From contig MELA01000082.1 of the NCBI GenBank assembly GCA_001767495.1, positions 1 to 46,963 of the forward strand: DNA of 46,963 nucleotides, given 5' to 3'. Source of the stretch: Acidobacteria bacterium RIFCSPLOWO2_12_FULL_65_11 (lineage in GTDB: Bacteria > Acidobacteriota > Vicinamibacteria > Vicinamibacterales > CAVVIG01). Positions 30,958-42,278 of the stretch are shown here, one piece after another. The notes under the pieces were generated by a model, which saw only the letters and a list, made by a program, of their open reading frames with translations, ran no database searches and was not told where the DNA came from. Both the position numbers and the translations under genes were made by a program. The stretch's first letter is position 1. Every line of letters begins with the position of its first letter.

Positions 30958-31953
30958 TCAGCCCCTCAGCAGATAGGCCAGGCCGACTGCTGTGACATAC
31001 ACGGCCGCGATAGCGCCCGTGTCCCACGCCACGGCGAACCGCTTCGTCATCACGCGATAGGTCAGCCCGATGAGAAACAGCGCGTTCATCATCACAACCG
31101 CGAGAATCGTGACGCCGTGACTGGCGTCCACCTGCGCCAGGAGCGGCCCCTGGCGGTAGAACACATCGTCGAGACCCAGGATCAGCAGATTGAACAGATT
31201 GCTGCCCAGGACGTTGCCGATGCCAAGGTCGAGCGCGCCGATGCGCACCGCGGCGAGCGAGACGACGATCTCGGGCAGGGATGTGGTGATGGCAATGAAG
31301 AGACTGCCGACGAATGCCTCGCCGAGTCCGGTCTGTCGCGCAAGTTCCGCACCGAGCTGTGGCAACCAGAGTGCGGCGCTCACGACAAGCACAGCCGCGC
31401 CGGTGTATCGCAAGGCGGCCGAGCGCACTGAGGTCTCCGCATACCGCAGGTGATCTGCGACCTCCTGAGTCTCCTGCGCCCGCCTGCGCCGTTCGTGTGT
31501 AAAGATCACGCGCATGGAGACGAAGTACAGCGCGATCAGCACCGGCGATGACAGACCGATCCATCCGACCACCGGCAAGCGAGTGCCGGCGAGCAGGGCG
31601 AGACCGGCGACGCCGAGGAGCAACAGGCCGAACCCGATGGACAGGGCGTGACCCTGATGGGCGCGGGCGCTGATCGGCTCGGGCTGGATGGCGTCCATGA
31701 ACGACAAAATGAGCAGGTTGAACATGCAGCTGCCCAGCACGTCGCCCACGGCGATGTCCGGCAGTGCCGAGAGCGCCGTGGAACCGAAGCCGGTGAACAG
31801 CTCGGGAAGACTGGTGGTCGCCGCCAGCAGTACGACGCCGACCCAGCTGCGCCCCAGGCCGATCTTTTCCCCGAGCACGTCTCCGTACCGCGCAAGATGC
31901 ACACCGGCGAAAACGATGACGAGCGCCGCCGCCAGAAACTGTATCCAGATCAT
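30958..31953 (-). CDS. Sodium/calcium exchanger family (CaCA) antiporter
   Basis: A 331-aa integral membrane protein with about ten hydrophobic helices and the two inverted alpha repeats of the CaCA family: LLAATTSLPELFTGFGS near residue 45 and FIAITTSLPEIVVSLAA near 220. These are followed by VGDVLGSCMFNLLIL and IGNVLGSNLFNLLILGL. The acidic residues in TSLPE bind the cation. It should exchange Ca2+ (or a related cation) for Na+ or H+ across the inner membrane. It is divergent from the usp gene with a 77-bp gap, where I found no convincing promoter. Confidence 0.93.
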   Translation of the reverse strand: MIWIQFLAAALVIVFAGVHLARYGDVLGEKIGLGRSWVGVVLLAATTSLPELFTGFGSTALSALPDIAVGDVLGSCMFNLLILSFMDAIQPEPISARAHQGHALSIGFGLLLLGVAGLALLAGTRLPVVGWIGLSSPVLIALYFVSMRVIFTHERRRRAQETQEVADHLRYAETSVRSAALRYTGAAVLVVSAALWLPQLGAELARQTGLGEAFVGSLFIAITTSLPEIVVSLAAVRIGALDLGIGNVLGSNLFNLLILGLDDVFYRQGPLLAQVDASHGVTILAVVMMNALFLIGLTYRVMTKRFAVAWDTGAIAAVYVTAVGLAYLLRG

Positions 31954-32030
31954 CGTTCCATCGCTTGACCGCCCCGGGCGCGGTGGCCTGCGCCGTCTGA
32001 GGTATCCTCATACGGTTGATTGATCGACCG

Positions 32031-32954
32031 ATGTTCACCCTCACCAGTATTCTCGTCGATATTGATGCCGTGGCCACGGATCACCCGGCGCTCGATCAGG
32101 CAGTCGGCCTTGCCGCACACTGCGCGGCGCACGTGAAGATTGTGGACGTGCTGCCCTGGGTGCCGCCGAACGCCAGGCACTTCGTCACCGCCGCCCTCGA
32201 AGCGGAACTCGTCGACCATCGCCAGACGCGGCTGAAGCTCATTGCTGAGAGCGTGAAGGATGTCCCAGTCACCGCCGCCCTCCTCCGCGGTCGGCCGGGG
32301 ACCGCCCTGACCCAGGAGGTGCTTCGTGCCGGCCACGATCTCCTCGTGCGTTCGCACGGCCGCGATCTCGCGACCTCACCCCGGCCCTTCGGTGCCATCG
32401 ACATGGAACTGCTGCGCCAGTGCCCCTGCCCGGTCTGGCTGGTCGGCCATCACGGTTCGCAGGGGCGTCCGTGGCGGATCCTCGCAGCCATCCATCCCAA
32501 CCCGTCGGATACGACTGAACAACGGCTGAACGCGACGATTCTCGAATTCGCGCTGATGCTCAAGGCCTTGGGCGGCGCTGAGTTGACCGTGCTGCAGGCG
32601 TGGAGTGCGTTTGGCGCCGCCCTCCTGAGGTCTCGGATGTCGCCGGAGGAGTTCGTCGAATTCCTTGAAGCAGCACGGCGGGATGCGGAACAGGCGATGT
32701 CTGCCTTCGCCGGGCCATTTAGGGATCGCTTGACAGATGTCACCGTCGAGTCTGTGCAGGGGGAGCCGGAGGAAGTGATCGCGCAGTTCGTGGAGTCGCA
32801 TGGAATCGATCTGGTGGTAATGGGGACGGTCGCCAGGACCGGCATTGGCGGCCTCCTAATGGGGAACACGGCCGAACGGGTTTTGCAGCGCCTCCGAGGG
32901 TCGGTGCTGGCCATCAAGCCACTCGAGTTCGAATCGCCGGTCGCGCGGACGTAG
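32031..32954 (+). CDS. Tandem universal stress protein (UspE-like)
   Basis: The 307-aa protein contains two Usp domains. The first (about residues 1-140) has lost most of the nucleotide signature (LVRSHGRDL). The second (about 145-305) retains VVMGTVARTGIGGLLMGNTAE, the G-2x-G-9x-G-(S/T) type ATP-binding loop. Such proteins sense stress or energy state. The ATG at 32031 is preferred to a TTG 15 bases upstream. It converges on the broken GH15 gene. Confidence 0.92.
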   Translation: MFTLTSILVDIDAVATDHPALDQAVGLAAHCAAHVKIVDVLPWVPPNARHFVTAALEAELVDHRQTRLKLIAESVKDVPVTAALLRGRPGTALTQEVLRAGHDLLVRSHGRDLATSPRPFGAIDMELLRQCPCPVWLVGHHGSQGRPWRILAAIHPNPSDTTEQRLNATILEFALMLKALGGAELTVLQAWSAFGAALLRSRMSPEEFVEFLEAARRDAEQAMSAFAGPFRDRLTDVTVESVQGEPEEVIAQFVESHGIDLVVMGTVARTGIGGLLMGNTAERVLQRLRGSVLAIKPLEFESPVART

Positions 32955-32986
32955 CAGCAGCAGGACCCCTTCTATCGTCACTCCGG

Positions 32987-34599
32987 TCAAAACGCTTGGT
33001 CCCAGCGGACCGACAGGCGGATCGCGGAACCGATCAGCCCGACCATGCTATAGGTCTGCACGAAGTTGCCCCACTGCTCCCTGGTGCGCGGGTCGATGTG
33101 CTCCGCCAAGAGGCCGTGCTGGTTGCGACAGGCAAGCATGTTCTCGAAGAGGGCACGCGCCTCATCCCGTCGGCCGAGCGCGGCCAGCGCGTTGATGTAC
33201 CAGAAGGTGCATACGAGAAACGCATTCTCCGGCTGCCCAAAGTCGTCTTTCTCGAGATAGCGGAACACGAAGTCGCCGCGGCGCAATTCGCGCTCGATCG
33301 CGACTCGGCTCGGCCGCCAAGTCCGAGGTGCGCCGCGATTCTGGCGAGCCTGTCGCACGCGGCCCAGCACATCACGCTGGAGAACGTGTGCACGCGTCTG
33401 ACCCCCCGCAGCTCCCAGATACCGGCATCCGGCTGGTCGAACAGGGCCGCCGCGTGTTCGCCGAGGGCCTCGATGCGGTGGAACAGCGCCTCGTCTCCAC
33501 GTTGGACAAGGCGCTGATCGAAGAACACGTGGGTCGCCGCCAGGATGGCTGAGCCGTAGACGTCGTGCTGGACCTGTCGGTTCGCTTGATTGCCGGCTCG
33601 CACCGGGCCCATGCCGCGATAGCCGGAGAGCGAGTCCACTTCGCGCTCATCGACGGCCTCGCGTCCGCTGATGCCATACATCGGATGCAGCCGGCCGTCC
33701 GGTGCGCTGGCAACAACGTTGAGGATGTACCCGAGATGGCGTTCCATGGTGCGCGTCGCACCAAGCCTGTTGAGGGCGTTGACGACGAAATAGGCGTCGC
33801 GCAGCCAGCAATGGCGATAGTCCCAATTGCGGCCGCTTCCCGCCGCTTCCGGAATCGACGTCGTCATGGCAGCGACAACGGCTCCGGCGTCTTCGAAGAC
33901 GTTGAGTTTCAGCGTGATCGCCGCGCGGATGACTGCGTCCTGCCATTCGAATGGGATGCCGAGGTAGCGCACCCACTCCCGCCAATACGCGGCGGTCTCT
34001 TTCAGGAACCGGCGCCCGACTTTCGAGACGGAATCGTGCATGGTCTCGTCGGGTCCGAGAATCAGGGTGACCCTGTCTTCCATAAAAAAAGGCGTTTCTT
34101 CCAGCAGGGCGGTGATGGAGGCATCTGTCGTCAGGCGCAGCACGAGATCCGCTCCCAGATATCGGATGTGGTGGCTCCCCGAGGTCGATCCCGACGGATG
34201 ACGGCCGTACCCGTTGGCAGGACGAAGACGCACGCGTACCCGAGGGTTCCCGGCAATCCGCCTGATCTGCCTGACCAGCATCATGGGACAGAAGATGCGG
34301 CCGCACTGGCGGAAGCGCGGCGAAAAGTCCGTGATCTCGATGCATCCGCCGTAGCGGTCATGCATGCGGGTCACGAGGATAGGCGTGTTGACGAGATACT
34401 GCTGTTCGTCGCGCGCGTGATCGATGAGATCCACGGCGAAGAAACCGAAATCTTCTTCCCGTGTCCGCTCTCGCAACAAGGAGCAAAATACGGGGTCGCC
34501 ATCGAAGCGCGGGAAACAACCCCAGACGATCTCCGCCCCGGGAGTCACCAGACAACCAATCGTGCCGTTGCCGATCAACGCCAGATCCGGGGACGTCAC
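32987..34599 (-). pseudogene. Frameshifted GH15-type glucoamylase/trehalase-like glycosidase
   Basis: From a GTG at 34599 (preceded by GAGAGAG), the first about 430 codons match GH15 proteins of the GDxxxxGL(I/V) type: SPDLALIGNGTIGCLV, then GSGRNWDYRHCWLRDA and GYRGMGPVRAGNQANRQ with the acid glutamate region altered. Near 33305-33315 the frame must shift, continuing with AIERELRRGDFVFRYLEK, FWYINALAALGRRDEA and EHIDPRTREQWGNFVQTYSM, which carries the second catalytic Glu. About 45-55 family residues are missing at the shift, so this looks like an out-of-frame internal deletion. If real, the enzyme is inactive. Confidence 0.87.
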
Positions 34600-34882
34600 A
34601 ACGCTCTCTCGCGCGATCCGGGGCTCCCTCACGCGATCCCGTCGCGGATTCGATCGAACGAGGCCCAATTTCGCCCGGTCATCAAGGGCGATACAATGGC
34701 AAACGGTTAGGGTGGCGTTGCGGTCGACGGCGATGACACTTCGAGTGACACGGCGTCGGGCTGAAAGTTCTGGCCTACACGGATTTCGCGGATTCGGCCA
34801 AGAATGAGGGCTTCGCGACGGGCATTCTGGCGCAAAATCGCGAGCGCCGAGATCACGCGAATTCTGGCGAGATTTTCGATGC
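34600..34882. other. Non-coding gap before tRNA-Ser(UGA)
   Basis: This 283-bp stretch shows no convincing gene. It contains repeated words such as attctggcg (twice, near 34827 and 34860) and a weak inverted pair around tgacacttcgagtgaca (near 34735). It resembles the repeated-word spacers elsewhere in the window. It may hold promoters for the tRNA (rightward) or the GH15 gene (leftward), but none stands out. Confidence 0.5.
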
Positions 34883-34972
<90 letters not shown>

Positions 34973-34989
34973 GTTCGTCAGCGTCTGTA

Positions 34990-37323
<2,334 letters not shown>

Positions 37324-37338
37324 GGACCTGCATCCCTC

Positions 37339-37662
37339 CTATGCGTCTTCGATGGTGGCCTGCAGGGGGTGCCCGGCCTCGCGCGCGCGCGACAGGAGCG
37401 CGTCGACTTTGGTTTCCGCCACTTCCCACGGGTAGATGCCGGCCACGCCGCGGCCGCCGAGGTGCACCTGCATCATGATGCGGTACGCCTCGGCCGGCGA
37501 TTTCTGGAACACGGCCTCCAGAACGTCGAGGACGAACTGCATGGGCGTGTAGTCGTCATTGAGCAAGACGACGCTGTACAGCGTCGGCTCCTTGGTATTT
37601 TCCTGAACGCGTTCCTTGACCGCCCCGCCGGCCTGGTTCTGGTCGCCCACCCTGTCGGCCAT
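37339..37662 (-). CDS. clpS: ClpS, N-end rule adaptor of ClpAP
   Basis: ClpS delivers proteins with Leu, Phe, Trp or Tyr N-termini to ClpA. The 107-aa protein has a disordered N-terminal extension (about 20 residues). The core is YSVVLLNDDYTPMQFVLDVL (the Asp-Asp-Tyr binding pocket), then HLGGRGVAGIYPWEVAETKV, which matches the usual H-GGxGVxxxY pattern. It is upstream of clpA and divergent from aat, which supplies Leu/Phe to N-termini. Confidence 0.96.
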   Translation of the reverse strand: MADRVGDQNQAGGAVKERVQENTKEPTLYSVVLLNDDYTPMQFVLDVLEAVFQKSPAEAYRIMMQVHLGGRGVAGIYPWEVAETKVDALLSRAREAGHPLQATIEDA

Positions 37663-37679
37663 ACTTAAGAGTAGCGCAT

Positions 37680-38348
37680 GTGACGGACTGGACCACCAAA
37701 CCGCAGCCGGTCGAGGAGAGCCGATGGCGTTTCCCGCTGCCGTCGGAACTGCCCGACGGAGACCTCGTCACCCTCGGCGGCGATCTTGATCCCTCGACGA
37801 TCGTGAACGCCTACCGCCGGGGCATCTTCCCGATGGAGGTGACCGCCCTACCGGGCGTGCTCTGCTGGTGGTCTCCGGATCCGCGGGGCGTTCTGCCGCT
37901 CGATCGGCTGCGCGTCACGCGGTCGATGCGGAAGAGCGCGAAGCGGTACGAGATTCGGGTCGACACCTGTTTCGCGCGCGTCATCCGCGGGTGTGCCGAC
38001 CCGTTGCGCGAGGACGGCTGGATCAGCGAAGACTTCGTCGCGGCCTACACGAGGCTGCACGAGCTCGGCTGGGCGCACAGCATCGAGGTCTTCGATCGTG
38101 ACGGGCAACTGGCTGGAGGGCTGTACGGCGTTCGCGTGGATGGCCTCTTCGCCGGCGAGTCGATGTTTCACCTCCAGCGGGACGCGTCGAAGGTCGCGCT
38201 GATGGCGCTCGTCGACTTGATGCGGACGAGCGGGATGACCTTGCTCGACGTGCAGTGGTGCACGGATCATCTCGCGTCGCTCGGCGCGGTCGCCATTCCG
38301 CGCCAGGAGTACCTTGCACGGCTGGCGGACGCCAGGCCGGGTGTGTAG
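37680..38348 (+). CDS. aat: Leucyl/phenylalanyl-tRNA-protein transferase
   Basis: Aat adds Leu or Phe to proteins with N-terminal Lys or Arg, making ClpS substrates. The 222-aa protein has RWRFPLPSELPDGDLVTLGG, AYRRGIFPM, the core LCWWSPDPRGVLP and the C-terminal GMTLLDVQWCTDHLASLGA. The GTG start is at 37680, only 17 bp from the divergent clpS ATG. No later start preserves the conserved N-terminal strand. Its promoter therefore must overlap clpS, or the mRNA may have almost no leader. Confidence 0.96.
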   Translation: MTDWTTKPQPVEESRWRFPLPSELPDGDLVTLGGDLDPSTIVNAYRRGIFPMEVTALPGVLCWWSPDPRGVLPLDRLRVTRSMRKSAKRYEIRVDTCFARVIRGCADPLREDGWISEDFVAAYTRLHELGWAHSIEVFDRDGQLAGGLYGVRVDGLFAGESMFHLQRDASKVALMALVDLMRTSGMTLLDVQWCTDHLASLGAVAIPRQEYLARLADARPGV

Positions 38349-38386
38349 AATACGCGCGACATGCACCCTTTCACCTGGAGGGAGTG

Positions 38387-39436
38387 ATGAAGAAGTCCCT
38401 TGGTGTCCTGACCGCTGCACTGGCCGCGGTCGTCCTCATGGCAACGGCCGTCGAGTTCGTCCGTGCCGCCGATGGCTCGCCGCCGCCGTGGGCGTACGGC
38501 TTCACCACGCCTCCGCCGCCGACGCCTCCGGGCGGGCAGCCCGCGGCCGGCGGCCGCGGAGCCGGCGGAGGGCGAGGCGCCGGAGCGGCGGCGCCGGTAG
38601 ATACGACGCTTCACAACCTGGCCGGCAGCGACAAGCAGTTCACGCTGACGCAGATTCGCGACGGGTTCGGCCCTGCCGACTGGTTTCCGGGCGATCACCC
38701 GGTGATGCCGGCCGTCGTGTCGAACGGGCGGATGCCCGACGTCCGTGCCTGCGCGTTATGCCACTACCCGAACGGAAAGGGCCGGCCCGAGAACGCCGGG
38801 ATTGCCGGTCTCCCCGATGCGTACTTCATCCAGCAGCTTGTGGACTTCAAGAACGACAACCGCAAGAGCGCGGATCCGCGCAAGAACAACACGAACATCA
38901 TGATCACGATCGCCAAGGCGATGACCGACGAGGAGATCGAAGCGGCGGCCGAGTACTTCGGGTCGATGAAATGGACGCCGTGGATCACGGTCCGGGAAAC
39001 GGCCACGGTGCCGACGCCGCGCATCGCCGGAGGCATGTTCCTCTCGCTCGGCAATGGCACGACCGAGCCGATCGACGATCGGATTATCGAGATGCCGGAG
39101 AAGACGGAAAACACCGAGACGCTGCGCGACCCGAGGTCGGGGTTCATCGCCTACGTCCCCATGGGCAGCATCAAGAAGGGCGAGGATCTCGTCACAACGG
39201 GCGGCAACGGCAAGACGACCAAGTGCGCCGTGTGCCATGGCGCAGACCTCAAAGGCCTCGGCCCGGTGCCTGGCCTAGCCGGGCGCTCGCCCAGCTACAC
39301 GGTCCGCCAGCTGTACGACATGCAGAGTGGCTCGCGCAAAGGGTTGTGGGCAGATCTGATGAAGCCGGTCGTCGCCAACCTGACAAACGACGACCTGCTG
39401 GCCATCGCCGCATACACTGCGTCGCGCACGCCATGA
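38387..39436 (+). CDS. Exported diheme cytochrome c
   Basis: The 349-aa protein starts with a clear signal peptide (MKKSLGVLTAALAAVVLMAT), followed by a Pro/Gly/Ala-rich linker up to residue about 70. Two heme c sites are present: C122-x2-C125-H126 (CALCH) and C280-x2-C283-H284 (CAVCH). Each is set in a class I-like c domain, with SYTVRQLYDMQSGSR near the C-terminus. It probably carries electrons in the periplasm. The ATG is preceded by GGAGGGAG. No neighbouring oxidoreductase gene identifies the partner. Confidence 0.94.
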   Translation: MKKSLGVLTAALAAVVLMATAVEFVRAADGSPPPWAYGFTTPPPPTPPGGQPAAGGRGAGGGRGAGAAAPVDTTLHNLAGSDKQFTLTQIRDGFGPADWFPGDHPVMPAVVSNGRMPDVRACALCHYPNGKGRPENAGIAGLPDAYFIQQLVDFKNDNRKSADPRKNNTNIMITIAKAMTDEEIEAAAEYFGSMKWTPWITVRETATVPTPRIAGGMFLSLGNGTTEPIDDRIIEMPEKTENTETLRDPRSGFIAYVPMGSIKKGEDLVTTGGNGKTTKCAVCHGADLKGLGPVPGLAGRSPSYTVRQLYDMQSGSRKGLWADLMKPVVANLTNDDLLAIAAYTASRTP

Positions 39437-39479
39437 GATTGCGCGGCGACCGCTGTCACTTTCGCGATCGAATCGGGAT

Positions 39480-40274
39480 TTGAGTCTGGGGCGTGGGGGC
39501 GGCGACGATCGGTTCGAGCGCTGGATGGCGGCGCTCGAAGCGAGGCATCTCGCCGACCTCACGTTCGAGCAGGTCGCGCGTGCGCTCCGCGCGCTCTCCT
39601 CAACCTATGTCGAGCGGCGCCGGCGGCTGGCCGAGGGCGCCGCGCTCGACGGTGCCGGCAAACGGGCGGCGTTTGCGCTCTTCTACGGCCCGCTCCACTA
39701 TCTGCTGGTTCGCTCGATCGTATTGTCGCTGCCGCATGCCGCTGACGGCGTTGGCGCGCCGGTCACGCTCCTCGATCTCGGATGCGGGACGGGCGCCGCG
39801 GGCGCGGCGTGGGCGACGTCGTCTTCGACAGCGCCACGGGTCGTCGGCATCGATCGGCATCCGTGGGCGGTAGGCGAAGCCGCGTGGACGTATCGTGCAT
39901 TTGGCTTGAGGGCGCGAGCCACGCAGAATGAAGTGGCGAAGGCGAGCTGGCCGAACGATCCCGCGTCGATCCTCGCAGCGTTCGTCCTCAACGAGCTGTC
40001 CGATTCGGCCCGCGACGCAGTGCTCGCGCGCGCCGTCGATCGTGCGACAGGCCGGAAGGGAAAGAGAGACGGCGATCGTCTGCTGGTTGTCGAGCCCCTC
40101 GCCGGCTTTGTCGCACCGTGGTGGGACCGCTGGCGGGCGGCGGTCACATCGGCCGGTGGCCGCGCCGATGAGTGGCGCGTTCGCGTCGAGCTGCCGGCGA
40201 TTGTGGCCAAGCTCGATCGCGCCGCTGGCCTCGATCATCGGGAGTTGACCGGGCGGTCGTTGTGGTTGGCGTAG
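39480..40274 (+). CDS. SAM-dependent methyltransferase, Rsm22-like candidate
   Basis: The protein has up to 264 aa. Motif I of class I methyltransferases, LLDLGCGTGAAGAAW, lies near residues 98-112 after an N-terminal helical region containing ALRALSSTYVERRRRLAEG. Later come VVGIDRHPWAV and FVLNELSDS. The order and spacing resemble the Rsm22 family linked to small ribosomal subunit assembly, but I cannot confirm this. The start is TTG at 39480; an ATG at 39525 is an alternative. Confidence 0.8.
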   Translation: MSLGRGGGDDRFERWMAALEARHLADLTFEQVARALRALSSTYVERRRRLAEGAALDGAGKRAAFALFYGPLHYLLVRSIVLSLPHAADGVGAPVTLLDLGCGTGAAGAAWATSSSTAPRVVGIDRHPWAVGEAAWTYRAFGLRARATQNEVAKASWPNDPASILAAFVLNELSDSARDAVLARAVDRATGRKGKRDGDRLLVVEPLAGFVAPWWDRWRAAVTSAGGRADEWRVRVELPAIVAKLDRAAGLDHRELTGRSLWLA

Positions 40275-40283
40275 AATTCCTCT

Positions 40284-41651
40284 ATGACGCACCTGATACT
40301 CGCGCTGGCCGTCCTGACGCTGCGCGTCGACTACTATCACACCGGCAACGCCGCTGAAGAGCGCTTCAGCCTCGACCGGGTGGTCGTCGAGCCGCTCTCC
40401 TGGCCCGGGAATCCCGCCAAACCGGTCGACGACACCAATCTTGGCAAGTACCGGTTTGCGGTTGTGGATGCGGCGAGCGGCACGACGCTGTTCTCGCGGG
40501 GCTTTGCCTCGATCTTCGGAGAGTGGGAGACGACCGCCGAGGCGATGGCGATGAATCGGACCTTCTCCGAATCGCTGCGCTTTCCATCTCCCGACAAGCC
40601 GGTACGGATCACGCTCGAGAAGCGCGACGCGAGAAACCGGTTTCAGGAAGTCTGGACCTTCACGATCGATCCCGCCGATAAGTTCGTCGCACGCGGCATG
40701 GCGGCGCCCGATGCCGGCCCGCTCATGAAGCTGCACGAGGCCGGCGATCCGTCGGAGAAGCTGGATGTGCTGATCCTCGGCGACGGCTACACGGCGCGCG
40801 AGCGCGGCAAGTTCGAGCGCGACGCCAAACGGCTCGTCGCCGCGCTGTTTGCGACCTCGCCGTTCAAAGAGCGGCAGGGCGACATCAACGTCTGGGGTCT
40901 GTCCCCGCGCGCGGCGCAGTCGGGCGTGTCGCGGCCCTCGCAGCGCATCTACCGGCGATCGCCGCTGGGGACGACCTACGACGCCTTAGACACGGAACGC
41001 TACATCCTGACGTACGAGAACAAGGCGTTTCGTGACGTTGCCGCCAACGCGCCGTACGACGTCGTGGAGATTCTCGTCAACAGCACGACCTACGGCGGCG
41101 GCGGCATCTTCGGGTTGTACAGTACCGTGGCGGCTGATAGCGCCTGGGCCGCATACGTGTTCGTGCACGAGTTCGGCCATCACCTGGCGGGGCTGGCTGA
41201 CGAGTACTACACCTCCGCCGTCGCGTACCTGCCGCCGGCCGAGCGCATCGAGCCATGGGAGCCCAACGTGACGGCGCTGCTCGATCCGGCATCTCTCAAG
41301 TGGAGGGATCTCGTCGGGGCGGGGACGCCGGTGCCCACGCCGTGGCCGAAGAGCGAGTTCGAGGAGCACAGCAGGAGTATCCAGGAGAGGCGGCGCGAGG
41401 TTCGCGCGGCCAACCGGCCTGAAGACGAGATGAATGCGCTCTTCCGCGAGCAGCAGGCGCGGGAATCCGCCCTTCTGGCGAGCGGCCCATGGGGAGGGAA
41501 GGTCGGCGTGTTTGAAGGGGCCAACTACGAGGCGCGCGGCTACTATCGTCCGCAGCAGGACTGCATCATGTTCACGCGTGACGAGGTGGGCTTCTGCGCG
41601 GTGTGTCGGCGCGCGATCCAGGTGATGCTCGACCTGTATAGCCGGATGTGA
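40284..41651 (+). CDS. M64 family metallopeptidase
   Basis: The 455-aa protein matches the M64 (IgA metallopeptidase-related) pattern: an N-terminal beta domain (about 15-140, with RVDYYHTGNAAEERFSLDRV), then LDVLILGDGYTARERGKFE and the zinc motif HEFGHHLAGLADEYY, where the two His and the Glu-Tyr end bind the metal. A C-terminal cysteine region (CIMFTRDEVGFCAVCRRAI) is typical of the family. The short hydrophobic start (HLILALAVLTL) may be a signal peptide, although it lacks basic residues. Substrates are unknown in this setting. Confidence 0.92.
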   Translation: MTHLILALAVLTLRVDYYHTGNAAEERFSLDRVVVEPLSWPGNPAKPVDDTNLGKYRFAVVDAASGTTLFSRGFASIFGEWETTAEAMAMNRTFSESLRFPSPDKPVRITLEKRDARNRFQEVWTFTIDPADKFVARGMAAPDAGPLMKLHEAGDPSEKLDVLILGDGYTARERGKFERDAKRLVAALFATSPFKERQGDINVWGLSPRAAQSGVSRPSQRIYRRSPLGTTYDALDTERYILTYENKAFRDVAANAPYDVVEILVNSTTYGGGGIFGLYSTVAADSAWAAYVFVHEFGHHLAGLADEYYTSAVAYLPPAERIEPWEPNVTALLDPASLKWRDLVGAGTPVPTPWPKSEFEEHSRSIQERRREVRAANRPEDEMNALFREQQARESALLASGPWGGKVGVFEGANYEARGYYRPQQDCIMFTRDEVGFCAVCRRAIQVMLDLYSRM

Positions 41652-41663
41652 CGCTCGCGGACT

Positions 41664-41697
41664 TCTCCCTTGGGAACTCTCCCTGGGAACTCTCCCT
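41664..41697. repeat. tctccct(t)gggaac repeat, 2.5 units
   Basis: tctcccttgggaac (41664-41677), tctccctgggaac (41678-41690) and tctccct (41691-41697) make an imperfect 13-14-bp tandem repeat between the M64 gene and the H1-like gene. The rest of the 118-bp gap (41652-41769) shows no other motif except the ribosome-binding site before 41770. Confidence 0.65.
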
Positions 41698-41769
41698 TGA
41701 CGCGCGAAGCGAGGTTGGTCAGACTAAACGCGCGCAACTCAACGCAACTCTCAGATTGGAAGGCGCATC

Positions 41770-42114
41770 ATGAAGGACGACTTTGACAACGGACTTGGAA
41801 TACCCGACGACGAACTGACGGGCGGCTCAGCAATCTCCGATTTGTCTGACGTCGCGGGCAGCGGCCCGGAGGGTGACCTGCTCGGCGACCTTAGCCAGCC
41901 GGCGGGGCGGCCCTCGGGCGGGGCACGGGCGAGGAGGTCCCCGAGCGCACCTCGGGCGGCCAGTAGCGCCCGCAAGCCCGTGAAGAACAAGCCCGCGAAG
42001 AAGACGGGCCCCAAAAAGGTCGCGAAGAAGGCCGCCAAGAAGAAGAGCGCCGGCAAAGCCAAGCCGGCGCGCAAGAGCGCAAGAAAGCGCGCCCGCAGCG
42101 GGAAGAAGAAGTAG
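41770..42114 (+). CDS. Histone H1-like basic protein
   Basis: The 114-aa protein has two opposite halves. Residues 1-45 are acidic (DDFDNGLGIPDDELTGGS, then DLSDV, EGDLLGDL). From about 50 the sequence is Lys, Ala, Pro and Arg only, with repeated KPAKK, KKVAKK and KKSAGKAK blocks, ending SARKRARSGKKK. This resembles the C-terminal tail of histone H1 and bacterial Hc1/AlgP-like proteins, which bind DNA or RNA by charge. The acidic part could regulate that binding. GGAAGG precedes the ATG by about seven bases. Confidence 0.85.
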   Translation: MKDDFDNGLGIPDDELTGGSAISDLSDVAGSGPEGDLLGDLSQPAGRPSGGARARRSPSAPRAASSARKPVKNKPAKKTGPKKVAKKAAKKKSAGKAKPARKSARKRARSGKKK

Positions 42115-42147
42115 GTATTCTGGACGGGCGACCCAGCGACTAGGAGA

Positions 42148-42241
42148 GGTGAGGTGGCCGAGTGGCTGAAGGCGGCGGTTTGCTAAACCGTTGTACGGGC
42201 CAAAACCTGTACCCAGGGTTCGAATCCCTGCCTCACCGCCA
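42148..42241 (+). tRNA. tRNA-Ser (anticodon GCU)
   Basis: The acceptor GGTGAGG (42148-42154) pairs with CCTCACC (42231-42237), followed by G and encoded CCA to 42241. The anticodon arm GCGGT-TTGCTAA-ACCGT gives GCT. The long variable arm (tgtacgggccaaaacctgtac) and GGTTCGAATCC are characteristic of a serine tRNA. Confidence 0.96.
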
Positions 42242-42278
42242 GCGCGGCGTCTTTCGCCGCGCCGCGGCCTGGGGTGCA

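Noticed and set aside
30911-32077. Open frame antisense or offset to the exchanger gene
   Set aside because: It is rich in Arg and Gly, with no hydrophobic helices. The exchanger frame has clear family motifs.
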